DNA of 11,745 nt, from NCBI GenBank assembly GCA_035528065.1, contig DATKZH010000268.1, positions 1 to 11,745 of the forward strand. Direction: 5' to 3'. The DNA comes from DATKZH01 sp035528065 (lineage in GTDB: Bacteria > Planctomycetota > Planctomycetia > Pirellulales > Thermoguttaceae). Positions 1-6,664 of the stretch are shown one piece after another; the first letter of the stretch is position 1; each line of letters starts with the position of its first letter. The translations under genes and the position numbers were made by a program. The notes under the pieces were generated by a model that was given only the letters and a program-made list of their open reading frames with translations, did not search any database and was not told the origin of the DNA.

Positions 1-967
<967 letters not shown>

Positions 968-1063
968 AGTGTAGGCTTGCCACGCCATCGGTTCGCCGGG
1001 GGCCGAAGCCCTCGCTTCCCCAATGCCGTGGATTGTTAGCCACAAGTGAGAAAGGCTCATCCA

Positions 1064-1099
1064 GGGCACCTCCCCCCGGTCGAGGGGGGCATGGTGCCC
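1064..1099 (-). other. Strong GC hairpin in the 16S leader
   Basis: GGGCACC (1064-1070) pairs with GGTGCCC (1093-1099), and inside them CCCCCC (1072-1077) pairs with GGGGGG (1084-1089), leaving a 6-nt loop and small bulges. It lies in the transcribed leader about 100 nt before the 16S start. No T tract follows in the direction of rRNA transcription, so a terminator is unlikely. It may be a folding or processing element. A second, smaller TTCG-loop hairpin (GGGC/GCCC, 1000-1011) lies closer to 16S. Confidence 0.5.
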
Positions 1100-1157
1100 G
1101 ACTACCAGTCTTGCACTGGCTGAAAAAAAGGGGCAAGTGACACACTCGCTACCAAAT

Positions 1158-1169
1158 TGTCAAAGATCA
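1158..1169 (-). promoter_or_regulatory. boxA-like rRNA antitermination element
   Basis: The sense strand reads TGATCTTTGACAATTT, against TGCTCTTTAACAATTT in E. coli rrn leaders: 14 of 16 bases match. In bacteria boxA in the nascent RNA is bound by NusB/NusE (S10) and prevents premature Rho termination of rRNA. Its place between the promoter (about 1222-1249) and the 16S start is as expected. The internal TTGACA could be mistaken for a -35 box, but no matching -10 follows at the right distance. Confidence 0.65.
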
Positions 1170-1221
1170 GTTGAGGGTGAACGGTTACCGCCGGAAACGG
1201 CCAGCGGACCGAGCACTCAGC

Positions 1222-1249
1222 ATTGTATTCCTATTTCGACTCCTGTCAA
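1222..1249 (-). promoter_or_regulatory. Probable sigma70-type promoter of the rRNA operon
   Basis: On the minus strand a perfect -35 box TTGACA (1244-1249) and a -10 box TACAAT (1222-1227, five of six consensus bases) are separated by 16 nt. Just upstream (1262-1270) is an A/T block, AAAAAATTT in sense, which could act as an UP element. The bases after the -10 box are GC-leaning, as is common for stringently controlled rRNA promoters. The start site would be near 1215, giving a leader of about 250 nt before 16S. This is inferred from motifs and position only. Confidence 0.7.
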
Positions 1250-1468
1250 CGGGCCATCCAGAAATTTTTTGGAAGCCACCTAAACCCAACAGGGCCAATG
1301 CGTTTGCCTCCCTCGCCCAGCCTGCCTCCCGAAGTTACGCAGGAAACAAACCCCTCGCAGTGGGGGCAACCTCCACCGCCGGATGATTCCCGGCCAAGGC
1401 CCCCGCCAGCCCATCGCTGACGCCCGGAACCGGCCCCAGGGCCACCAAGCCGTGGCCGACCGGCCCTC

Positions 1469-2482
1469 TCAGACCGCCTCCTCAGTCACCGGCCCGAAAT
1501 GCTCCTCCCACTTTTTGGCCAGCTTCTTCCCCAATGGTAGAAGCCGGGCCTGCTCGTCGGCAGAAAGCGGCTCAAACCGCTTGACAATCTCCACGTTCTC
1601 GCGGAGCTGCTCGACCGTGTGGACCCCCAGATTGGCGCTCGCCACGCCCGGCAGGCTCAGGGCGTACCGGATCGCCATTTCCACGTTCTCCTCGCCCACG
1701 TTCGGCTTCGCCTTCGGGTTGCCCCAACTACCGGTATCCGGGTCGGGGGCCCCGAAGACCTTCATCGCGATCACGCCCACCTCGTGCTTCCGGGCCACCG
1801 GGAGCACCGTCTCTTCGAAGTTGTACGTGTGCCGGTCGCCGAAGTTCATGGCCACGAGCATCACGTCCACCTCGCCGGTCTGGAGAAACGGCGGGAACCG
1901 TCCGGGCAGGTTGTGCCCGGAAATGCCCAGGAAACGGCACCGGCCCGCCTTCTTTTGCTTCACAAGCCACGTGAACACGCCGTCGGGCTCGCGTGCCCGC
2001 TGCACGTCGCGCTCGCCCAGGTGGTGGAAGTAGAGGACATCGGCGTAGTCGGTCTTGAGCTTCTTAAACGAGTTGGCCAGCTTCTTTTCGGCCTCTTCGA
2101 CCGTGTCGGCCCAGACCTTGGTCGCCAGGAGGATGTCCTTTCGCCGCGGGCCGAGCGCCAGACCCACGCCTTCCTCCGCGTTGCCGTACTTTTCCGACGT
2201 ATCGACGATGTTGATGCCCAGGTCGAGGCCCGCGTTGACGATTTCCGCGACCTGCCGGGGCGAGATCGACTTGGCGATCCCGCACGGGGCCGTCCCCAGG
2301 CACATCGTGGTGACCGACAGGCCCGTCTTCCCCAGCGTGCGGCGGGGCAGCTCGCCGGGGCTGCTCCCCGCCTCGGCCCCCAGGGCGGTCCCCGTCGCCC
2401 CGAATGCCGCGGTCCCGGCCACACCGCCGATTCGGCGGACAAAACCTCGACGTGAGATGGCCCCGTGCTGGCTTGCGGACAT
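1469..2482 (-). CDS. Aldo/keto reductase with Tat signal
   Basis: 337-aa NAD(P)H-dependent aldo/keto reductase of the TIM-barrel superfamily, expected to reduce carbonyls or oxidise alcohols; the substrate is unknown. Residues 1-36 look like a twin-arginine signal (SRRGFVRR at 10-17, then an Ala/Gly-rich stretch), so the enzyme is probably exported folded. The barrel starts near residue 46 (RRTLGKTGLSV). Catalytic tetrad residues can be placed: D94 and Y99 in VDTSEKYGNAE, K122 in LATKVW, and H153 in LYFHHLG. The C-terminal cofactor region carries MAIRYALSLPGVASANLG-type sequence. The start at 2482 was chosen over longer in-frame starts because AGGAG lies about 8 nt upstream and the Tat motif begins right after it. 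Such Tat-exported AKRs are common in planctomycetes. It is transcribed toward the rRNA genes; only a weak 6-bp hairpin (1440-1457) follows its stop. Confidence 0.9.
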   Translation of the reverse strand: MSASQHGAISRRGFVRRIGGVAGTAAFGATGTALGAEAGSSPGELPRRTLGKTGLSVTTMCLGTAPCGIAKSISPRQVAEIVNAGLDLGINIVDTSEKYGNAEEGVGLALGPRRKDILLATKVWADTVEEAEKKLANSFKKLKTDYADVLYFHHLGERDVQRAREPDGVFTWLVKQKKAGRCRFLGISGHNLPGRFPPFLQTGEVDVMLVAMNFGDRHTYNFEETVLPVARKHEVGVIAMKVFGAPDPDTGSWGNPKAKPNVGEENVEMAIRYALSLPGVASANLGVHTVEQLRENVEIVKRFEPLSADEQARLLPLGKKLAKKWEEHFGPVTEEAV

Positions 2483-2590
2483 GATGTTTCTCTCCTCTTG
2501 CTGCGATCGCATTTGTCGGCGCTCCGCGGCCCCTGGCTCCCCAGTCACGGCTCTCGCGCCCGCGCGTGCGAAACCGCGACACACAGCGCC

Positions 2591-2619
2591 ATGATAGGCA
2601 CAAGCGGGAGGCCGGGCAA
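2591..2619 (-). promoter_or_regulatory. Candidate promoter for the aldo/keto reductase
   Basis: On the minus strand TTGCCC (2614-2619) and TATCAT (2591-2596) are spaced by 17 nt, matching four and five bases of the -35/-10 consensus. The leader would be about 100 nt. Motif evidence only, in GC-rich DNA. Confidence 0.35.
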
Positions 2620-2636
2620 TTCGGCAGTCAATGGTT

Positions 2637-2695
2637 TCCGGATAGGCCGGGGACACGCCGGCTCTTGGTCGTCGCGCACCAGGCCGCTATCCGGA
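2637..2695. repeat. Inverted repeat in the divergent control region
   Basis: TCCGGATAG (2637-2645) and CTATCCGGA (2687-2695) are a perfect 9-bp inverted pair 41 nt apart. The interval holds a further GCCGG/CCGGC pairing. It sits between the candidate promoters of the two divergent genes and could be a paired operator, a transcript fold or an old terminator (TTGTTT follows on the plus side). Confidence 0.45.
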
Positions 2696-2712
2696 TTGTT
2701 TAAGGCATTTGC

Positions 2713-2741
2713 TTGCTCCTCGCACTGGACGACAGTATACT
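2713..2741 (+). promoter_or_regulatory. Candidate promoter for the Gfo/Idh gene with palindrome over the -10
   Basis: TTGCTC (2713-2718) and TATACT (2736-2741, five of six consensus bases) are spaced by 17 nt. The -10 lies inside a perfect 10-bp palindrome, CAGTATACTG (2733-2742), which would suit a repressor site. The start would be near 2748, about 92 nt before the ATG. The -35 match is weak. Confidence 0.35.
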
Positions 2742-2839
2742 GCCGCCAGACCCGCGTCCTGCACGCCGCTGGCCCCCCAGCCGGCGTGTCACCCTCGGGC
2801 GCGGTCAGACTACACACGAGACATCGCCGGAGGTGGACC

Positions 2840-4141
2840 ATGAGAAAAAACACGCGTAGGGCATTCCTGAAACGGAGCGGACTCAGCTTGGCAGGCGCCA
2901 CCTTGGCCGTAGCCCGTTCGCCGTCCGTCGCGATGGGCGCCAACGAGCGGATCAACCTGGGCGTGATCGGGCTGAGCCGGGGCGCGTCGCTCTGTGCGGC
3001 GTTTGCCGAGCAGGACGACGCCCGGCTGGCTTGCGTTTGCGACACCGACAGTCAGCGCCTGGAGAAAGTCCGGAAGAAATACAGCGTCGACAACGCCGTG
3101 GGCGACTTCCGCCGGATCCTCGACGACAAGTCGATCGACGCCGTGGTGATCGCCACGCCCGACCACTGGCACGCCCCCGCGGCGATCCTCGCCTGCGAGG
3201 CGGGCAAGCACATCTACGTCGAGAAGCCCTGCTCCCACAACATCCGCGAAGGCCGCCTGATGATCGAGGCCGCCCGGCGGCACAAGCGCGTGATGCAGGT
3301 CGGCACGCAGAATCGCTCCAACGAGGGCGTGCGCGAGGCGATCGAGATGCTCCGCGAAGGGGCCATCGGCGACGTGCTGGCCGTCAAGGTGATCAACAGC
3401 CAGAAGAGGGCGAACATCGGCCACCAGCAGCCGACCGACCCGCCCGCGCATCTCGACTACGACCAGTGGGTCGGCCCCGCGCCGATGGTCCCCTACCAGT
3501 CCAACCGGCTGCACTACACCTGGCACTGGTGGCACGCCTTCGGCACCGGCGACATCGGAAACGACGGCGTTCACGATCTCGACATCGGGCTCTGGGGCCT
3601 CGGCGTCGAGGGCCATCCTTCGCGCATCAGCGGCTACGGCGCCAAAATGTTCTTCGACGACGACCAGCAGTTCCCCGACACTTACCTCATCACCTACGAA
3701 TATCCGGGCGATGGCACCGTCGGCGCGAGACGCCTCCTGATCTTCGAGCAGCGCGACTGGTCGCCCTATCGGGAGCACGGGTTCGAGAACGGCGACATCT
3801 ACTACGGCACCAAGGGGATGATGCTCGTCGGCAAGCACGACGGCTACCGGCTGTTCGGCGAGCGGAACCAACCGATCGCCGAGAAGGAGTTCCGCATGCC
3901 GCCCACCGAGCACCAGCGCAACTTCCTCGACGCGATTCACGGCACGGCCGAGCCGAACGCCGACGTCGCCGTCGGGCACCTCTCCGCCACGCTGGCCCAC
4001 CTCGGCAACATCTGCGCCCGGGTCGGCCGCAGCCTCACCTTCGATCCCAAGACCGAGCAGTTCGTCGGCGACGAGGAGGCCAACAAGCTCACCCGCCGTG
4101 AGTACCGCGAGGGTCACTGGGCCGTGCCGAAGGGGGCTTGA
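2840..4141 (+). CDS. Gfo/Idh/MocA family oxidoreductase with Tat signal
   Basis: 433-aa NAD(P)-dependent oxidoreductase of the glucose-fructose oxidoreductase/inositol dehydrogenase/MocA family, usually acting on sugars or polyols. Residues 1-33 form a twin-arginine signal (TRRAFLKRSG at 5-14, then Ala-rich up to AMGA), so it is likely exported with cofactor bound. The Rossmann fold begins at 38 with INLGVIGLSRG. ATPDHWHA (105-112), the EKP signature (128-130) and HDLDIGLWGL (245-254) are all typical of the family, and the length matches planctomycete members. The start at 2840 was chosen because a strong GGAGGTG ribosome site lies 5-6 nt upstream and the Tat motif follows. It is divergent from the aldo/keto reductase, so the two may share control and act on related substrates. 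The real substrate cannot be read from the sequence. Confidence 0.93.
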   Translation: MRKNTRRAFLKRSGLSLAGATLAVARSPSVAMGANERINLGVIGLSRGASLCAAFAEQDDARLACVCDTDSQRLEKVRKKYSVDNAVGDFRRILDDKSIDAVVIATPDHWHAPAAILACEAGKHIYVEKPCSHNIREGRLMIEAARRHKRVMQVGTQNRSNEGVREAIEMLREGAIGDVLAVKVINSQKRANIGHQQPTDPPAHLDYDQWVGPAPMVPYQSNRLHYTWHWWHAFGTGDIGNDGVHDLDIGLWGLGVEGHPSRISGYGAKMFFDDDQQFPDTYLITYEYPGDGTVGARRLLIFEQRDWSPYREHGFENGDIYYGTKGMMLVGKHDGYRLFGERNQPIAEKEFRMPPTEHQRNFLDAIHGTAEPNADVAVGHLSATLAHLGNICARVGRSLTFDPKTEQFVGDEEANKLTRREYREGHWAVPKGA

Positions 4142-4276
4142 CCGGGGTGGTGGTGGGCACTCTAATGGGCTATAGGCATTGCGCCTTTCACTCAACGGCG
4201 GAGCGGTTGGAGTTCGGCGGAGAAATCTGGACCGTCGCGGGAATCGCGTTCGCCGTGGGCTATTGAATACGCGCGC

Positions 4277-4290
4277 CCCAATCCTGTTCG
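4277..4290. repeat. IS terminal inverted repeat, left
   Basis: CCCAATCCTGTTCG, the exact reverse complement of 5739-5752. Identity stops after 14 bases inward. Confidence 0.85.
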
Positions 4291-4449
4291 CCTCGATTGT
4301 TGCACGGGGTGTGGGCGTTGCCAAGCGAGTCGCCTCGCGAGAGTGTGCAGCGAACGGGGAGGGATAGCCGGACAGGATGCCGAGCGAGCAGAGGGCTGCA
4401 TCGGCGCAGCAGCGAACGCCGCTGCGATCAGGGAGACGGGGATCGCGCG

Positions 4450-5661
4450 TTAGGCGGAGGCGTTTTGTCGTTGCAGTTTGGCCAAGTGGGCCAGTAGCTC
4501 GTCCTCCTCCGCCAGACCGGTGAAGTAGTGGCAGATCATCTCGTACGTCCGCAGCGTCGGCTTGCGGCCCGTCCACAGGCTGATGAGCATGCAGGCGATG
4601 ATCGCGCAGTAGGTCTGAATCTCGATGCCCACCGGATCGTGACTCAGCAGGTGCCGACAGCCCAGCACGTGCTTGAAGAACCGGAAGAAGACCTCGATCG
4701 TCCAGCGGTAGCGGTAAATCAAGGCGATGATCCAGGCCGGCAGGTCGAGCAAGTTGGTGGCGATCAACAGCAGTCCGCTGCTCGCCGGGCCGCCGCGCTT
4801 CTCGTGCGGCGTGGTCTTGACCACGACCAGCCGCAGCGGGTGATCGGGACGGTCTTTGACGCCTTGGTATTCGCCGAGGCACACGACGGCATCGAGGATG
4901 ATACCGGCCTCGACATCTTCCGCCACCAACGGCCGCTGCTCTTCGATCTCGTAGCGGCTGTTGTCGCGCAAGCGGCACACGTAACTGCTCCCGGCGGCGA
5001 CGATGTCGTTGAACAGTTTGAACTTCGCGTAGCCGCGGTCCTCCACGTAGCAACGCCCGGCCTCCAGCGCCTTGCCCAGCACGGCCCGCTCGTCCGCCTC
5101 GCCGCGGCCGATCCCCTCGGTCACGTCGATGCGGATCGGCACGGCACGCTCCAAGTCGAACTGGGTGTGCAAGCGGACCTTCGCCTGGTGCTTCGCCGCG
5201 CGCGGGTCGCCGAGCGCGGCCTGGACGAGCACGGGCAGCCCCTGCAACAGCGTGCCATCCACCAGCGTCAGCGTGTGTCGCACGTCTTGGAGCCGCGAAT
5301 CCCGCGCGATGGGCTGGAGTTGCTCGCCCAATTCGGCGATGATTTCCTTCAGCCGCTCGGGCTGGAAGACCTCGGTGGCCTCGCTGAGCGAACCGAGCGA
5401 GGCCCGCAGGCAGCCGAGCTTGCGCTGCACGTTGCGCAATTGGCTGGCCTGCTGGATGGCCCGCAGCGAGCGGACCACGGGATTGAACAAGAACAACAGC
5501 ACCAGCATGCAATACTGGTCGAAGTGCAGTAGGCGGTTGCCGGCCTTGTCGCGCCCACAGCCCACGTCGTGCAGACGCACCAGGAGCGGAGCGAGCTTGT
5601 CGAAGTACTTCAAGCCCGTCACGTCCTCTTCGCGCACGTCTTCGCGCTTCTTGCCGGCCAT
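4450..5661 (-). CDS. IS4-family DDE transposase
   Basis: 403-aa cut-and-paste transposase that binds the element ends and moves the IS. The DDE catalytic triad can be placed: D135 in TLVDGTLL, D208 in CYVEDRGY, and E323 in YRYRWTIEVFFRFFK. The last fits the IS4 signature Y-(2)-R-(3)-E-(6)-K exactly (Y316, R319, E323, K330). The insertion between D208 and E323 is predicted beta-rich, as in Tn5/IS4 enzymes. The N-terminal 130 residues would hold DNA binding. The reading frame is full length with no internal stop, so the element may still be active. No good ribosome site precedes the ATG at 5661, in keeping with weak expression typical of transposases, and a hairpin lies upstream (5696-5715). 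Confidence 0.93.
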   Translation of the reverse strand: MAGKKREDVREEDVTGLKYFDKLAPLLVRLHDVGCGRDKAGNRLLHFDQYCMLVLLFLFNPVVRSLRAIQQASQLRNVQRKLGCLRASLGSLSEATEVFQPERLKEIIAELGEQLQPIARDSRLQDVRHTLTLVDGTLLQGLPVLVQAALGDPRAAKHQAKVRLHTQFDLERAVPIRIDVTEGIGRGEADERAVLGKALEAGRCYVEDRGYAKFKLFNDIVAAGSSYVCRLRDNSRYEIEEQRPLVAEDVEAGIILDAVVCLGEYQGVKDRPDHPLRLVVVKTTPHEKRGGPASSGLLLIATNLLDLPAWIIALIYRYRWTIEVFFRFFKHVLGCRHLLSHDPVGIEIQTYCAIIACMLISLWTGRKPTLRTYEMICHYFTGLAEEDELLAHLAKLQRQNASA

Positions 5662-5695
5662 GCCGGAAATTATGCGCGCTGACGAAAGCAGCGCT

Positions 5696-5715
5696 ACACC
5701 CCTTGCGCGGGGTGT
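5696..5715 (-). other. Hairpin upstream of the transposase
   Basis: ACACCCC (5696-5702) pairs perfectly with GGGGTGT (5709-5715) around a TTGCGC loop, between the IS right end and the transposase start. In other IS elements such structures block translation from read-through transcripts; that role here is inference. Confidence 0.5.
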
Positions 5716-5738
5716 GCAGGGATGCGCACATCTTGTGC

Positions 5739-5752
5739 CGAACAGGATTGGG
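5739..5752. repeat. IS terminal inverted repeat, right
   Basis: CGAACAGGATTGGG, the exact reverse complement of 4277-4290, located 78 nt upstream of the transposase start. Confidence 0.85.
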
Positions 5753-5759
5753 TGCGTCC

Positions 5760-5785
5760 CCTTTACGTAACGCCTTTACGTAACG
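5760..5785. repeat. 13-bp tandem duplication at the IS right flank
   Basis: CCTTTACGTAACG occurs twice head to tail (5760-5772 and 5773-5785), each copy containing the palindrome TTACGTAA. It ends exactly where recognisable CNNM-type coding sequence begins, so it marks a rearrangement junction or part of the element end. Confidence 0.75.
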
Positions 5786-6006
5786 CTGGGATCGTCACGC
5801 TTGAGGACGTTCTGGAGTCTCTGATCGGAGAGGAGATCGTCGACGAGGTCGATGTCGCCGTGGACATGCAAGAAGTCGCCCGGCGGCGCCACCGAGCGCT
5901 GTTCGAAGGAAAACAAGACCAGAAGGAGGAGGAAGGAGACCATGGCAAGTACCGCGCAAGATACGGTCACTTGCGAGGTTTGCGGGCAGGTCAGACAACG
6001 GGGTGA
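5786..6006 (+). pseudogene. 3' remnant of a CNNM/CorC-type (DUF21-CBS) ion transporter
   Basis: Only the end of a gene survives. The frame begins AGIVTLEDVLESLIGEEIVD and continues EVDVAVDMQEVARRRHRALFE. That is the end of the second CBS domain plus the short tail found in bacterial CNNM-like transporters (family consensus GIVTLEDVLE.xxG.EIVDETD, then a DMQALAR-type tail). Full-length members have a DUF21 membrane domain and a CBS pair, usually over 330 aa, and are linked to Mg2+/Co2+ transport. No DUF21 or first CBS sequence lies upstream; the IS and a 13-bp tandem repeat lie there instead. The frame stays open to a stop at 6004-6006, overlapping the DUF1003 start by 65 nt, so the original gene may have ended there or its tail may have drifted. 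The fragment has no start of its own and is presumably non-functional. Confidence 0.75.
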
Positions 6007-6664
6007 AGTGCTTCCCGCGGACTTGGTTCGCCCCGCCGTTGCAGAGACCATTCGGAAGGCGTATCCGGATTGGGGGCCCGGCAAGTTCGTCTGCCTCCAA
6101 GACCTGAATCGGCTCCGTGCAGAATACGTCGAGGACGTGCTCCGAGAGGAAATCGGGGAGCTGACTGCTTTGGAAGAAGAGGTCGTCCGCAGCCTCCACG
6201 AACAGGACGTGCTCTCCCGGAACATCAACACCGAGTTCGATCGGGAGTTGACCTTCGGAGAGCGCATGGCCGATCGTGTGGCTGAATTCGGCGGGAGTTG
6301 GACGTTCATGATTTCCTTCGGGTGCGTCCTGGTTCTGTGGATCGGGATCAACTCCCTCGTGCTGCTTCAACGGCCTTTCGATCCTTATCCCTTCATCCTG
6401 CTGAATCTGGTCCTCTCGTGCCTGGCCGCGGTCCAGGCCCCGATCATCATGATGAGCCAGAACCGGCAGGAGGCCAAAGACCGCCTTCGCGCCGAGAATG
6501 ACTACCGGATCAATCTCAAGGCCGAACTCGAAGTCCGGCACGTCAACGCGAAGATGGATCTCCTGCTGACGCACCAGTGGCGGCGTCTCATGGAGATTCA
6601 GCAGATCCAGATGGACCTGATGGAAGAGCTCGTCCAGCGGAGGTCGAAGGAAGAGGAAGGTTAG
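5942..6664 (+). CDS. DUF1003 family membrane protein
   Basis: 240-aa protein of the DUF1003 family; its biochemical role is unknown. An N-terminal segment (11-65) has a CEVC pair (11-14) and a third cysteine, C51, around a motif seen in some family members. Two membrane spans follow, about 121-142 and 150-171. The family core FDPYPFILLNLVLS, AAVQAPIIMMSQNRQ and KDRLRAENDYRINLKAE is clear. The C-terminal third (176-238) is charged and helical, probably a cytoplasmic coiled coil. The start at 5942 was chosen because the purine-rich GGAGGAAGGAG site lies directly upstream and the DUF1003 N-terminus begins there; a start at 5852 would add 30 residues read from another gene's sequence. It was probably cotranscribed with the now broken CNNM gene. 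Its TAG stop interlocks with the TAA stop of the convergent kimA-like gene. Confidence 0.88.
   Translation: MASTAQDTVTCEVCGQVRQRGEVLPADLVRPAVAETIRKAYPDWGPGKFVCLQDLNRLRAEYVEDVLREEIGELTALEEEVVRSLHEQDVLSRNINTEFDRELTFGERMADRVAEFGGSWTFMISFGCVLVLWIGINSLVLLQRPFDPYPFILLNLVLSCLAAVQAPIIMMSQNRQEAKDRLRAENDYRINLKAELEVRHVNAKMDLLLTHQWRRLMEIQQIQMDLMEELVQRRSKEEEG

Larger units (their letters stand above)
4277..5752 (-). mobile_element. IS4-family insertion sequence, about 1.48 kb
   Basis: Bounded by a perfect 14-bp inverted pair, CCCAATCCTGTTCG (4277-4290) and CGAACAGGATTGGG (5739-5752), and carrying one IS4-type transposase gene. The length is normal for the family. The exact outer ends are uncertain because no target-site duplication is visible, and the right flank holds 33 nt (5753-5785) that belong neither to the repeat nor to the recognisable downstream gene remnant. 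The lack of a duplication, and of the 5' half of the interrupted gene on the left, suggests deletion or rearrangement after insertion. Confidence 0.85.

Noticed and set aside
1103..1128. Hairpin CCAGT/ACTGG followed by seven A residues, considered as a terminator.
   Set aside because: On the plus strand the tract is A, not T; on the minus strand the T tract comes before the hairpin. Neither orientation fits.
4165..4266. A 33-codon frame left of the IS ending in FGGEIWTVAGIAFAVGY.
   Set aside because: It looks slightly protein-like, but there is no ribosome site, no recognised family and no match to the missing CNNM part; too short to support. The rest of 4142-4276 shows nothing.
4300..5716. 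Near-identical TTGC(A/G)CGGGGTGTG copies at 4300-4313 and 5703-5716 inside the IS ends.
   Set aside because: They are direct rather than inverted and at unequal distance from the ends; the right copy is explained by the local hairpin, so they are not convincing transposase sites.
2810..5731. A 973-codon open frame on the minus strand spanning the Gfo/Idh gene and the IS.
   Set aside because: It is the complement or alternative frame of two well-supported genes in GC-rich DNA, crosses the IS border, and its Arg/Ala/Gly-heavy product has no recognisable domain.
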